From Sphingobacteriales bacterium (GTDB lineage Bacteria > Bacteroidota > Bacteroidia > Sphingobacteriales > Sphingobacteriaceae): a stretch of DNA of 34,253 bases. Shown here in pieces: positions 7,517-16,415 of this stretch (within the stretch, counting starts at the first letter, position 1; each line of letters starts with the position of its first letter). The stretch is from NCBI GenBank assembly GCA_015654985.1, contig JAATFW010000082.1:1-34253 (forward strand), given 5' to 3'. Made by a program: the position numbers and the translations under genes. The notes beneath the pieces are model-generated. The model saw only the letters and a program-made list of their open reading frames with translations, was not told where the DNA came from and ran no database searches.

Positions 7517-8923
7517 ATGAAAAGAACTATTATACTATCTTTTTTCATTGCAGGAGTGGTCTTCTCCTCCTGTAATAAATGGCTCGACGTGAAACCCCAA
7601 ACCCAGATAGAGTCGGATGAAGCATTTAAAGACGAACAGGGGTTTAAGGATGCCCTGACCGGCGTATATGTTGAACTGACTGCTTCCGCACTGTATGGTA
7701 AAGAGCTTACTTACGGAATGCTGGATGTGCTGGCAAGGCAGTATACAAAAACTTCCGGGGCTTATTCAACAATGGATTCATACAATTATCTTCAGGATTC
7801 TCTCCGGAAGCGGACCAACGCAGTATGGCTGGGAATGTACAAAGACATAGCGAATGTGAATAATCTGATTGAAAACCTCAAAACTGCCGATAAAAGTCTT
7901 TTTTCCGGCGTAGATTATGAAATTATAAAAGGAGAAGCTTTAGGCCTAAGGGCCTTTATGCATTTCGACCTTCTGCGGTTGTATGCCCCTGCCCCAGCTT
8001 CGGCCGGAGGCATGGATGCGGGCGGAATTCCTTATGTTGACAAGTTCTCTGTGCAGACGGTAAAGCATAGTAAAGTAAACGAGGTATTGACCCGTATTCA
8101 GGAAGATCTGACTGCCGCTGCAGCCTTGTTGAAAACGGCGGACCCGATTGTCCCTGGAAGCAGTACCCCGGTCACTACCTCCGGTTATCTGCGCGACCGT
8201 TTTTATAAATTTAACTACTATGCCGTAAAAGCACTCCAGGCAAGGGTCTACCTGTATTCGGGCGATACTGCAAATGCGTTGCTGTGTGCAGAGGAAGTAA
8301 TTAATTCGAATGCCTTTCCCTGGGCCATTTCTTCTGATGTGACAAGCGGAAGAGATAAAGTATTTGTACCTGAACTTATCTTTGCATTGAATATAAATGA
8401 TCTGCATACGAATGCCGGCGTTTACTTCAATGCTGAATCTACCAGCTTGCTGGCAAAAAAAAATACCGAGTATCTGGCAGATTTCGATAATAATGGATCC
8501 GATTACCGGTTTATTTACCAGAGTTCGACAACGGCCGGAGACGAATTCAGGTTTCCCACCAGGCTCACGGCAAGCACCTATACCTATTATAACTTTAAAA
8601 TGCCCCTGATCCGCATTTCTGAAATGTATTACATAGCGGCAGAATGTTTAAAGAATTCAGACAGAAGCCGTTCCGTTGAATATCTGAATGACGTTAAACA
8701 TGCGCGCAACAATTTCAATGATGTTTCGGCATCGGTTTCAGAAACAGAACTGCAAAGGCAGATCTTCAGGGAATACCGGCGTGAATTTATGTGCGAAGGA
8801 CAATTGTTCTTTTATTACAAGAGAACAAATTCACCGGCGATAGAATATTCCACAGTTACTGCTGATAACGCTGTGTACGTATGGCCATTGCCTGATGACG
8901 AAACTGAGTATGGAAATCCATAG
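7517..8923 (+). CDS. SusD/RagB-family surface lipoprotein
   Basis: A 468-aa lipoprotein; the N-terminal signal ends at a lipobox (VFSSC, Cys19). Typical SusD features follow: CNKWLDVKPQTQIESDEAFKDEQGFKDALTGVYVEL at the start (given here as a described region, residues 19-53), the helical TPR-like core with EALGLRAFMHFDLLRLYA (about 138-155), and the C-terminal block PLIRISEMYYIAAECL with a late REYRREFMCEG segment. In the SusCD complex SusD is the hinged lid that captures ligand over the SusC barrel. Start codon and spacing (11 nt after susC) fit co-translation. Slightly shorter than many SusD proteins but apparently complete. Confidence 0.94.
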   Translation: MKRTIILSFFIAGVVFSSCNKWLDVKPQTQIESDEAFKDEQGFKDALTGVYVELTASALYGKELTYGMLDVLARQYTKTSGAYSTMDSYNYLQDSLRKRTNAVWLGMYKDIANVNNLIENLKTADKSLFSGVDYEIIKGEALGLRAFMHFDLLRLYAPAPASAGGMDAGGIPYVDKFSVQTVKHSKVNEVLTRIQEDLTAAAALLKTADPIVPGSSTPVTTSGYLRDRFYKFNYYAVKALQARVYLYSGDTANALLCAEEVINSNAFPWAISSDVTSGRDKVFVPELIFALNINDLHTNAGVYFNAESTSLLAKKNTEYLADFDNNGSDYRFIYQSSTTAGDEFRFPTRLTASTYTYYNFKMPLIRISEMYYIAAECLKNSDRSRSVEYLNDVKHARNNFNDVSASVSETELQRQIFREYRREFMCEGQLFFYYKRTNSPAIEYSTVTADNAVYVWPLPDDETEYGNP

Positions 8924-8961
8924 AATAAGCATTTCTGATGTCTGATTAAACTATTAAAAAA

Positions 8962-9714
8962 ATGAAAACAAGATATTTAATGTCGCTGGCCATCCTGAAC
9001 ACTGCACTTTTTCTCGCATCGTGCAGCAAAGATATCATGGAGTACCAGAACGATCCCCGCGTTTATTTCTATGAAAGGGCAAACGATCTGAATAATACGC
9101 GCATAACGTCCAAATCGTTTTCCTTTCTGCCCCTGGCCTCCGATATACTCAGGGACACATTCAAAATTAAAGTAAAAACAATGGGTGTACCCGCCGATTA
9201 CGATCGTGTGGTGAGGGGAAAAACCGTTGCCGACAGTACCACAGCTGTGGAAGGCGAAAATTATGACTTTATAGACGGTATCGTTAAAGCGGGCGATACG
9301 GAAGGGTATTTGTACGTATTACTTTACCGTACAGCCGATATCAAGAATAAGACGGTCGATCTGAAGATGAGAATTGCCGAAACCAGGGATTTCAAGCCGG
9401 GAGTAGAGGAGGATACTGTCTTCTTTTTGCGATGGAGCGACAACCTCGTAAAACCATCTAACTGGGATGCCGGCCCGAATTATTTCTTTGGAACTTACAG
9501 CAATACCAAGTACCGGTTCATTATCGATGTTCTGGGTATTACGGAGTTCAATTTGCAGACCAGCACCTACTTTCCGCTGACCGAAGGCCAATACTCTGCT
9601 GCCATGATGCTTGATTTTAAACTGAGGATGAAAGAGGCACTGGCTGCTTACAATAGTTCGCATAGCACCCCTCTGACCGACGAAAACGGCTCACCGGTAA
9701 CATTTCCTAATTAA
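8962..9714 (+). CDS. DUF4843-family lipoprotein
   Basis: A 250-aa predicted lipoprotein: signal peptide with lipobox FLASC (Cys21), then SKDIMEYQNDPRVYFYE, the opening I associate with DUF4843, a family confined to Bacteroidota SusCD operons. The rest looks beta-rich, with segments such as FSFLPLASDILRDTFKIKVKT and VDLKMRI. It probably sits on the cell surface as an accessory binding protein of the SusCD complex; its biochemical role is unknown. Co-transcribed, 38 nt after susD and 20 nt before the PKD-like gene. The family call is from memory of the N-terminal pattern. Confidence 0.78.
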   Translation: MKTRYLMSLAILNTALFLASCSKDIMEYQNDPRVYFYERANDLNNTRITSKSFSFLPLASDILRDTFKIKVKTMGVPADYDRVVRGKTVADSTTAVEGENYDFIDGIVKAGDTEGYLYVLLYRTADIKNKTVDLKMRIAETRDFKPGVEEDTVFFLRWSDNLVKPSNWDAGPNYFFGTYSNTKYRFIIDVLGITEFNLQTSTYFPLTEGQYSAAMMLDFKLRMKEALAAYNSSHSTPLTDENGSPVTFPN

Positions 9715-9734
9715 TTTATCTTATTCTGTAAATT

Positions 9735-11264
9735 ATGATAAAGCTTAAATTCACTATATATGCTCTCGTATTATTACCGGCAGTATTCTTTGCCGGCTGT
9801 AAAAAGGATCTTGGGAACTACGATTACACCAACAATCCTGTTCCTGTAATTGATACCACTGGCATTCCCGGCAGCTACTCCGTTGAACGCTATGATTACC
9901 TCACAATAAATCCCCCGGTTAATTATTCGGGCCTTGATACTTCGAGGCTTCAGTATTCCTGGCTTATTTATAAACAGGTAACAGGAACCACCACCACTAT
10001 TCCCGAATCGAAGGTACTTGGCTCGGCCAGGACCCTGCATGCTCAAATAGGCGAGCCCGTCGGTTCATATAAATTAGAGCTATTGGTAGCAGACAAGGAA
10101 AATAATCTGAAGTCGAATGTTGTGTTTAATGTAACCGTTTCTTCCGGAGTAGAGTACGGCATGCTGATACTTTACCCTACAGATGACGGGGCGGACGTAG
10201 ATTTTGTAGTGACCAAAAGCGCATTTACTGCCGCTGCAAATGAAAAATGGCTGAAGAATATTTATTCGCTGTCTACAGGCAGTCCCCTTTCAGGAGATCC
10301 TGTTTTTATTGCTCAGTCCCGTCGGTCAAATACCGTTCAGAACTGGATAACGGTTGGTTCTTCAGGGCAGTTATCCAGGGTCAACGGGAACGATTTTTCC
10401 CTGATGCGCCAGGATGCCGCCCTGTTTCAGCGGCCGGGTGAGGTGATCAAACCTCAGGCGATGCTGTTCAGTTCCCTGAATTCTAACGAGATCCTTATTA
10501 ATAACAACAAGCTGTATTTCATTAATTCCACAGATCCGCTTGGCGCCATCTTCCCGGGAGCGGCAAGCGGCGATTATTTGCTGGCGCCTTATATAGCCGA
10601 GGCGTCCTCAAGCAGTATTGTTGCAGCGGTATATGATGAGAAAAACCACAAATTCGTGCATCCTTCTGCCAGCACTTACACCATGCTCAATTTTAGCGTT
10701 CCGGCCAATACGTCGCAGCCTTTTAATCTGAACGATGTCGGAAAAACACTTATAGGCATGGACCGCGGTTTCTCGAATTATACGCTCAGCTTTTTCAAAG
10801 ATCTCAGCGGCAATGGCCGCTGGCTGTATGTTGCTAATTTCAGCGGTACAGATAACGGCCTGCTTGGCATTGCAAAGTACGATATGAGCGCATTGCCCGA
10901 CATTACTGATGCGAAATTTTTTCAGTCAAGCGAGTATGGGTATGTTGCTTTATACGGCACCAGCCATGATGTATACGTATACGACTATTATGGTACCAAC
11001 ACGGCAAGCAGGGCCTTGTCTTTTCCCGCTTCAGAAACCATTACATGTATGAAGATCTTTAAGCCCAGGCCAAACTATAATATAACGGATACCGACGGGC
11101 GTATCCTGTATGTGGCTACCTGGGACGGGTCGGTTGGAAGATTATACGAATATTCCATGAACCCTACCAGCGGAGCAATCGTCGCCACCCCGCTTCACAC
11201 CTTTGAAGGATTTAAAAAGATTGCAGATATAGCGCCAAAAGCAAGAGGCGCCGGAAGTTTATAA
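9735..11264 (+). CDS. PKD-like family lipoprotein
   Basis: A 509-aa predicted lipoprotein with lipobox FFAGC (Cys22) followed by KKDLGNYDYTNNPVPVID, the characteristic opening of the Bacteroidota PKD-like lipoproteins. An Ig/PKD-type beta domain (about residues 35-135; YDYLTINPPVNYSG, YKLELLVADKENNLKSNVVF) is followed by a long beta-rich region of about 350 residues with repeated Tyr/Gly strands, possibly a propeller-like fold. It presumably displays a surface binding module for the substrate imported by SusCD. DUF4843 and PKD-like genes commonly travel together downstream of susCD. No catalytic residues recognised. Confidence 0.78.
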   Translation: MIKLKFTIYALVLLPAVFFAGCKKDLGNYDYTNNPVPVIDTTGIPGSYSVERYDYLTINPPVNYSGLDTSRLQYSWLIYKQVTGTTTTIPESKVLGSARTLHAQIGEPVGSYKLELLVADKENNLKSNVVFNVTVSSGVEYGMLILYPTDDGADVDFVVTKSAFTAAANEKWLKNIYSLSTGSPLSGDPVFIAQSRRSNTVQNWITVGSSGQLSRVNGNDFSLMRQDAALFQRPGEVIKPQAMLFSSLNSNEILINNNKLYFINSTDPLGAIFPGAASGDYLLAPYIAEASSSSIVAAVYDEKNHKFVHPSASTYTMLNFSVPANTSQPFNLNDVGKTLIGMDRGFSNYTLSFFKDLSGNGRWLYVANFSGTDNGLLGIAKYDMSALPDITDAKFFQSSEYGYVALYGTSHDVYVYDYYGTNTASRALSFPASETITCMKIFKPRPNYNITDTDGRILYVATWDGSVGRLYEYSMNPTSGAIVATPLHTFEGFKKIADIAPKARGAGSL

Positions 11265-11295
11265 GTAAATAATCAGTTCATAAATTCAATATAAA

Positions 11296-13302
11296 ATGAG
11301 GTTTTCAAAAAGGGCAGGATTACTATCCGCCCTGCTTTTAACATCTGCTGCTGTATTGGCGCAGAAAATCAGCCATTTCAATGTCAGTCCGGAGAAACCT
11401 GCTCCGGGCCAGACAATCACTGTCAGCTATAATCCCCGGGGTACCGTCCTGGAAAATAAAGGCCCCGTGAAGATGCTTATCTTGTGCAATGTCAATTACA
11501 GATGGAAGGTCTCAGAGATCAGCCTGCAAAAAAAAGACAGCCTCTGGACTGTACTGTATACCGTTCCGGATAAAGCAGCGTTGATCACCGCGAAGTTTAA
11601 AAGCGGTGCGCTTACAGACGACGGCGGGCAAGCCACCTATAGCTGGTTCATTCAGGAGCCGGGAAAGGGAAACATGCCGGGAGGGTATATGGCCTGGGCA
11701 CACCTCAGAAACAAAACGCTGAGAGAGTATTATCCGCATTTTGTAAATGAACGGGCCCTCATCGGCGATTCTGTGGTCCTGTTCTGGTACAACCAGGAGA
11801 TGCGGTATCATCCGGAAAGCCGCAGGCATACATTTTATCCCGCCCTCAAATTGCTGAACACAGGGCAGAAGGAACGGGCCAAATCTGCTGCCCGCCGTGA
11901 AATTCCGTTTATGCTTGGACTCCCCGATGTAAGCGAACAAGAACTGCTGCAGGTGGCTGAAGTTTTCAGGCGGGTACTGAGCGAGCCGCAACGGGCGGAT
12001 TCTCTTGAACAGGTGATTCTCTCAAAGTATCCGAAAGGCATACTGGCAAGAGATAAGGAGATTTTCAGGCTCTTCATAGAACCGGATATTAAAAAAAAGG
12101 AAATGGGTTTTCAGCAGTTTCTGGCTGATTTTCCCCCTGAAAAGTTTAAAGAACTGACCACCGAGGCTGAAGAACTCTACTATGCCAAGCTGATCAGGGG
12201 TATCGTCTATACCCATATTAAGAATAAGGATTATGAGGCGTTTGTGCGGTACCTGCCCTTATCGCCTTATTCATCTATGGCCGATTACGAGTACCACGTA
12301 GTAGAATTGCCCATGGAACAGAAGTTCGTTACCCCGGAATTTATCCTGCCGTACTCCAATCTGATCATCGGTAAACTGGAAATCTTAAGAAAAGACAATT
12401 CGGGAAAAGAAGCGGCCCTTTATGCGCCTTCAGAATGGGATTCGTTAGTGGTGTCGCAAAACGCAAACTCTTACTTCACCCATGTTGCCGTTCTCCATCA
12501 ACTGAATAAAGATAAAGAGGCCCTGAAGTTTGCGCTGATGATCCGTGATAAATTCCGGTACAGAAATTCTGAGTTTAACAGTACTTATGTTTCCCTGCTT
12601 GAAAAAAACGGCCGCGGGAGTGAAGTAATTCCCTACATTAAAAATTGTGCTGCCGAAAATGCCCTTACCCCTGAAATGATTGCTGCCCTCGAAGCAGACT
12701 ATCGGAAAACCCATAAGGGTGGAGAAGGATTCGATGCGTATTTATCCTCTCTCAAGTCGGCGAAACATGCACAGGAGCAGAAAGCTTCTCTCAGGAGCGA
12801 GCTGATAGACCTTCCGATCGAATCCTTTACGCTTGAGTCTTTAAATGGGGATACCGTAAGCCTTGATGCCCAAAAGGGAAGAATTGTGATACTCGATTTC
12901 TGGGCAACCTGGTGCGGCCCCTGTAAAGCGGCCATGCCAGGCATGCAGTTGGTGGTAAATAAATATAAAAACGACCCCGGTGTACAGTTTTATTTCATTG
13001 CCACGCAGGAAGCAAAACCTGACTACAGGGAACAGATCCGGAAATTTCTGCAGGAAAAGAAGTATACTTTTAACGTCCTTTATGACAAGTCGGGGCCTGC
13101 CGGTAATCACCTTGACGATACCTATGCCCGTTATGCAAAAGCCTTCGGTTTTTCGGGTATTCCACAGAAGATGATCATTGATGGCAACCGACGACTGAGA
13201 TGGAGATCAACGGGCTATAACGGCAGCCCCAGTGCCCTGGCCGACGAGATCTCTTTTGTGATTGAAACCCTGAAGCAGGAACATCCCGGGAGCGACCAAT
13301 GA
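11296..13302 (+). CDS. Long TlpA/thioredoxin-like disulfide oxidoreductase
   Basis: A 668-aa exported protein: signal peptide MRFSKRAGLLSALLLTSAAVLA, an N-terminal beta domain (about residues 23-120) and a helical middle of about 380 residues rich in Leu/Tyr and charged residues, TPR-like in feel. A C-terminal thioredoxin fold follows from about 510, with IVILDFWATWCGPCKAAMP; the active-site WCGPC is at 539-543 and the cis-Pro region is GIPQKMIID. Such proteins reduce disulfides or maintain thiols in the periplasm. TlpA proteins are usually under 400 aa in this phylum, so the N-terminal extension is notable. It follows the lipoprotein genes by 31 nt and overlaps the hydrolase gene by 4 nt (ATGA), placing it in the same operon. 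Confidence 0.88.
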   Translation: MRFSKRAGLLSALLLTSAAVLAQKISHFNVSPEKPAPGQTITVSYNPRGTVLENKGPVKMLILCNVNYRWKVSEISLQKKDSLWTVLYTVPDKAALITAKFKSGALTDDGGQATYSWFIQEPGKGNMPGGYMAWAHLRNKTLREYYPHFVNERALIGDSVVLFWYNQEMRYHPESRRHTFYPALKLLNTGQKERAKSAARREIPFMLGLPDVSEQELLQVAEVFRRVLSEPQRADSLEQVILSKYPKGILARDKEIFRLFIEPDIKKKEMGFQQFLADFPPEKFKELTTEAEELYYAKLIRGIVYTHIKNKDYEAFVRYLPLSPYSSMADYEYHVVELPMEQKFVTPEFILPYSNLIIGKLEILRKDNSGKEAALYAPSEWDSLVVSQNANSYFTHVAVLHQLNKDKEALKFALMIRDKFRYRNSEFNSTYVSLLEKNGRGSEVIPYIKNCAAENALTPEMIAALEADYRKTHKGGEGFDAYLSSLKSAKHAQEQKASLRSELIDLPIESFTLESLNGDTVSLDAQKGRIVILDFWATWCGPCKAAMPGMQLVVNKYKNDPGVQFYFIATQEAKPDYREQIRKFLQEKKYTFNVLYDKSGPAGNHLDDTYARYAKAFGFSGIPQKMIIDGNRRLRWRSTGYNGSPSALADEISFVIETLKQEHPGSDQ

Positions 13303-14438
13303 TGAGACGTTTTCTGTTTTTAATGGCCGCAATATGGCTGACATGGGGTTGCGCTGTTTTAGCACAACCCCTTACCAATCCCGCGAAACAACCGCTGCGG
13401 CCGCAGGAGCCACGGCCGCCTTTTCCTTACCGTACAGACAGTGTACTGTTTTACAATGCAGATTCGTCTGTACGCTTTGGTGCTACGCTGACGCTTCCTG
13501 CTAAAGAAAAAGTGTTGGCTGCGGTGGTTATGGTATCGGGTACCGGTAAACAGGACCGCGACGGCACCATGGCCGGGCATAAGATGTTTGCCGTAATTGC
13601 CGATTATCTTACCCGCCGGGGTATTGCAGTACTCCGGACAGATGACCGCGGAGCAGGACAAACTACAGGCTCTTATGAAAAGGCTACTACCGGCGATTTC
13701 GCTGCCGACGCACTTTCTGCCCTCAATTACCTCAAAAGCTGCCCCGCTTTAAAAAAGGTTAAAATCGGAATGATCGGCCACAGTGAAGGCGGTGCCGCAA
13801 TGTCTGTTGCTGCTTCACAGAGTAAAGACATCGCTTTTATTGTCAGCCTTGCCGGCCTTGCCATGAATGGATACGATGCCCTCGTGAAACAGAACCTCGA
13901 TCTGGTGGCAAACTCGCCGCTTCCGGAGAGGGATAAGCGGCGGGCTAACGAAATCAACGATATCATGTTCAATACTGTACGAACGTACGTTGACTCTCCC
14001 GGTCTTGAGGCACGGTTAAATAAGAAATATACCGAATGGAAAAAGAAAGACGATGAGTTTATGAAAACGCAGAACGTGCAGTTTGATCATTTCAGATTTC
14101 CTGTTTATATGTACACTCAAACGGCAACCAGCCCCTGGTACCGCTGGTTTATTAAATACGATGCAGCGAAGGTAATGTCGCAGATAAAAGTGCCAGTTCT
14201 TGCTCTCAACGGCGATAGGGACCTGATGGTTGCCTGCAACGAAAACCTCGCCAACTGGAAAAAATATCCCGCGCTGGGAGGAAACACGAAGGTGGCAACG
14301 ATAATACTGCCCGGCCTGAACCATTTGTTTCAGCATTGCCAAAAGTGTGATATCAAAGAATACGCGGAACTTGACGAAAGTTTCTCTCCGGATGCTTTGC
14401 AATTGATAGAAAGCTGGATAAAAAAAACAGTTAATTAA
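13299..14438 (+). CDS. Exported alpha/beta hydrolase (serine esterase/peptidase type)
   Basis: A 379-aa protein with a signal peptide (MMRRFLFLMAAIWLTWGCAVLAQ; a Cys at 18 leaves a lipoprotein possible). The fold signature is clear: strand VLAAVVMVSGTG, oxyanion region, LRTDDRGAGQT, nucleophile elbow GHSEGG (Ser162), acid in LALNGDRDL (Asp306 or Asp308) and His342 in LPGLNHLFQHC. It resembles the dienelactone hydrolase/prolyl-oligopeptidase-like esterases common in Bacteroidota. Translationally coupled to tlpA (4-nt overlap) and last gene of the locus. It could cleave an ester or peptide bond of the imported substrate; that is inference. The gap after it (14439-14604) contains a G+C-richer stretch without a clear terminator. 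Confidence 0.87.
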   Translation: MMRRFLFLMAAIWLTWGCAVLAQPLTNPAKQPLRPQEPRPPFPYRTDSVLFYNADSSVRFGATLTLPAKEKVLAAVVMVSGTGKQDRDGTMAGHKMFAVIADYLTRRGIAVLRTDDRGAGQTTGSYEKATTGDFAADALSALNYLKSCPALKKVKIGMIGHSEGGAAMSVAASQSKDIAFIVSLAGLAMNGYDALVKQNLDLVANSPLPERDKRRANEINDIMFNTVRTYVDSPGLEARLNKKYTEWKKKDDEFMKTQNVQFDHFRFPVYMYTQTATSPWYRWFIKYDAAKVMSQIKVPVLALNGDRDLMVACNENLANWKKYPALGGNTKVATIILPGLNHLFQHCQKCDIKEYAELDESFSPDALQLIESWIKKTVN

Positions 14439-14604
14439 ACTTTGAGAAAAGCTGTATATGAAAAAAATTACCCGCGTTTAAGGGCGCCGGTATGTTTCAT
14501 TCCCGGCATATCCGTACCGCCGCACCCATAAGCGGATTAACCGTATGGAAGGATCCTTGTTTTAAAAATAAATGAACATACACTAAACCTTATCTATTTG
14601 CGTA

Positions 14605-14638
14605 TTTATAAAGTAGCTTAACAAGTTTACTTTATAAA
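14605..14638 (+). promoter_or_regulatory. Perfect inverted repeat at the marR start, candidate operator
   Basis: TTTATAAAGTA (14605-14615) and TACTTTATAAA (14628-14638) are perfect reverse complements separated by 12 nt. The right arm ends one base before the marR ATG. MarR proteins usually bind such palindromes at their own promoter. A loose -7-like sequence (TATCTATTTG, 14591-14600) precedes it. The repeat is seen directly; the operator role is inferred. Confidence 0.55.
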
Positions 14639-14639
14639 G

Positions 14640-15081
14640 ATGATAGAGGAACAACGTCAGTTGCAATTAGCATCAGATTTACGAATTGTGATAAGCCGGC
14701 TGGTAAAAAAATTGCGCAGCAGATCATCCGTTGGCGACAAGCTGTCGCTGACTGAGCGCTCTGTAATAAAGCTGCTTGATCAGCGTAAGGAATTGCTGCC
14801 CAGTGAGCTTGCCGCAATGGAAAAAGTAACTACTCAATCCATGTCTCAGATTTTGAATCATCTTTTTGCTTTAGGCTATATTAGGCGCAAAACTTCTGAT
14901 ACCGATAAGCGCAAAAGTGATCATTGCTTTATCGGAAGAAGGGCAGTACCTTTTATATAAAACCAGGAATGAACGTGACGAGTGGCTGAGTAATGCCATA
15001 AAAACAACGTTTACAAAGGACGAGCAGGATCTGTTGCGGATGTTGCTTGGGCCTTTAACCAAACTGGTTGATTTTGATTAG
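14640..15081 (+). pseudogene. MarR-family regulator gene broken by a one-base frameshift
   Basis: The first frame (14640-14960) encodes a MarR N-terminus: dimer helix, then LSLTERSVIKLLDQR, SELAAMEKVTTQSMSQILNHL (recognition helix) and GYIRRKTSDTDKRK, the wing. At AAAA (14913-14916) the frame departs into non-family residues. Reading three A's instead of four continues as VIIALSEEGQYLLYKTRNER and on through LLRMLLGPLTKLVDFD to TAG at 15079-15081, a normal MarR C-terminal dimerisation helix. The joined product would be 146 aa, the usual family size. The predicted truncated product keeps most of the winged helix but loses the C-terminal helix. Either a true mutation or a sequencing error. Next gene, 45 nt on, is an MFS exporter, the usual target of a local MarR repressor. 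Confidence 0.88.
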
Positions 15082-15126
15082 TCAGGGCATAACAGCGCTG
15101 ATATGTAACAGACCGGACCACTACTT

Positions 15127-16356
15127 ATGAATATCAGTACATTCAATGCTTTTAAAAGCCGTAATTACAGACTGTATTTTGCCGGACAGTCTATTTCTCT
15201 GATAGGTACCTGGATGCAGAAGACTGCAGTAAGCTGGGTTGTGTACTCGCTGACCCATTCCAAGCTGATGCTGGGGGTAACGCTATTTGCTACGCTGTTT
15301 CCTTCGTTTTTATTATCCTTTATCGGCGGTGTGGCTGCCGACCGCTATAACCGTTACAGGCTGTTGCTGCTTACACAGGTGCTTTCAATGATCCAGGCAG
15401 TATTATTAACGGCTTTAATATTCTTTAGACATTATTCGGTATGGGAAATCCTGGTGTTAAGTGCCGTTCTTGGAATAATCAATGCATTTGATGTTCCTGC
15501 CCGGCAATCATTGGTGTATGAAATGGTTGATGATAAGAAAGACTTGCCCAATGCCCTGGCTCTGAATTCGTCCATGGTAAATCTTTCCCGTCTTATAGGA
15601 CCGGCAATTTCGGGCATTGCTATAGAGAGCCTGGGCGAAGATGTCTGTTTTGGCCTGAATGCATTAAGCTTTGTTGCCGTTATCGGTTCGCTGCTTCTTA
15701 TGAAATTGCCGGTGTATGTGCCAAAGCCTGGGGGCAAGAAGATTATAAATGAGCTGCGGGAAGGCCTGATCTATGTAAAGAACACTCCAGTGATAAGGTT
15801 TGTAATTTCAATGCTGGCCCTTATGGGCTTGCTTGTATTGCCGTTTACCTCACTTATACCAGTATATGCCAGGGATATATTCCATGGTACAGCTTCCACT
15901 TTTGGTGTTATTGATAGTGTAATAGGGCTTGGTGCTTTTGCGGGTGCTATATTTTTGGCCTCGTTGAAGCCAGGCACCAACCTGAACAAAGTTTTAGCTG
16001 TTAACACTTTTGTTTTTGGCGCCGGACTGGTTTTGTTCTCTCACACAACACACTATCCGCTGGCGCTGATATTCATTACTATTGGCGCTTTCGGCATGAT
16101 GTCGCAGGTTACCATTACGAATACGCTGGTACAAACAAGTGTCGCCCCAGCGATGCGGGGACGTGTTATCAGCATTTATGCCATGGCATTTTTTGGGATG
16201 CAGCCGCTCGGAGGCCTAATTATTGGTTCCGTATCACAACGGATCGGTGTGCAGGATACTATTCTCGGTGAGGGAATTATAGCCTTGCTGATGGGCTGTT
16301 TACATCTTCGGTTTCTATATAAAAATAATCTGATGCATGCTGTTGTTTCGGTCTGA
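15127..16356 (+). CDS. MFS transporter, MFS_3/EntS-like exporter
   Basis: A 409-aa protein with 12 predicted membrane helices. The opening FNAFKSRNYRLYFAGQSISLIGTWMQKTAVSWVVYSLT is typical of the MFS_3/EntS-like group (residues 6-43 in outline). The loop 2-3 motif appears as GGVAADRYNRYRLLL (about 69-83), and FDVPARQSLVYEMVDDKKDLPNALALNSSM is the conserved cytoplasmic segment between helices 4 and 5. Members export siderophores, macrolides or other small molecules by proton antiport. It follows the frameshifted marR by 45 nt and was probably controlled by it. Stop codon lies inside the perfect hairpin at 16354-16394. Substrate unknown. Confidence 0.9.
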   Translation: MNISTFNAFKSRNYRLYFAGQSISLIGTWMQKTAVSWVVYSLTHSKLMLGVTLFATLFPSFLLSFIGGVAADRYNRYRLLLLTQVLSMIQAVLLTALIFFRHYSVWEILVLSAVLGIINAFDVPARQSLVYEMVDDKKDLPNALALNSSMVNLSRLIGPAISGIAIESLGEDVCFGLNALSFVAVIGSLLLMKLPVYVPKPGGKKIINELREGLIYVKNTPVIRFVISMLALMGLLVLPFTSLIPVYARDIFHGTASTFGVIDSVIGLGAFAGAIFLASLKPGTNLNKVLAVNTFVFGAGLVLFSHTTHYPLALIFITIGAFGMMSQVTITNTLVQTSVAPAMRGRVISIYAMAFFGMQPLGGLIIGSVSQRIGVQDTILGEGIIALLMGCLHLRFLYKNNLMHAVVSV

Positions 16357-16394
16357 ACAGAGTATCCTGCTTTACTGGCAGGATACTCTGTTCA
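16354..16394. terminator. Perfect 17-bp hairpin between convergent genes, likely bidirectional terminator
   Basis: The arms 16354-16370 (TGAACAGAGTATCCTGC) and 16378-16394 (GCAGGATACTCTGTTCA) are exact reverse complements with the loop TTTACTG. The left arm starts with the TGA of the MFS gene; the RND gene of the other strand ends at 16416. Symmetry and the convergent setting favour a two-way terminator, although neither side has a strong T-run. Confidence 0.75.
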
Positions 16395-16415
16395 CCCGGC
16401 ATACATTTCCTGAAT

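Noticed and set aside
14466-14580. Short G+C-richer frame (about 36 codons) before marR
   Set aside because: No start codon near its beginning, no recognisable domain, and only a bulged hairpin without T-run; kept as unexplained intergenic sequence.
14913-14919. Programmed frameshift as explanation for the split marR
   Set aside because: AAAA is too short for a typical slippery site, and no stimulatory stem or stop codon sits at the shift point.
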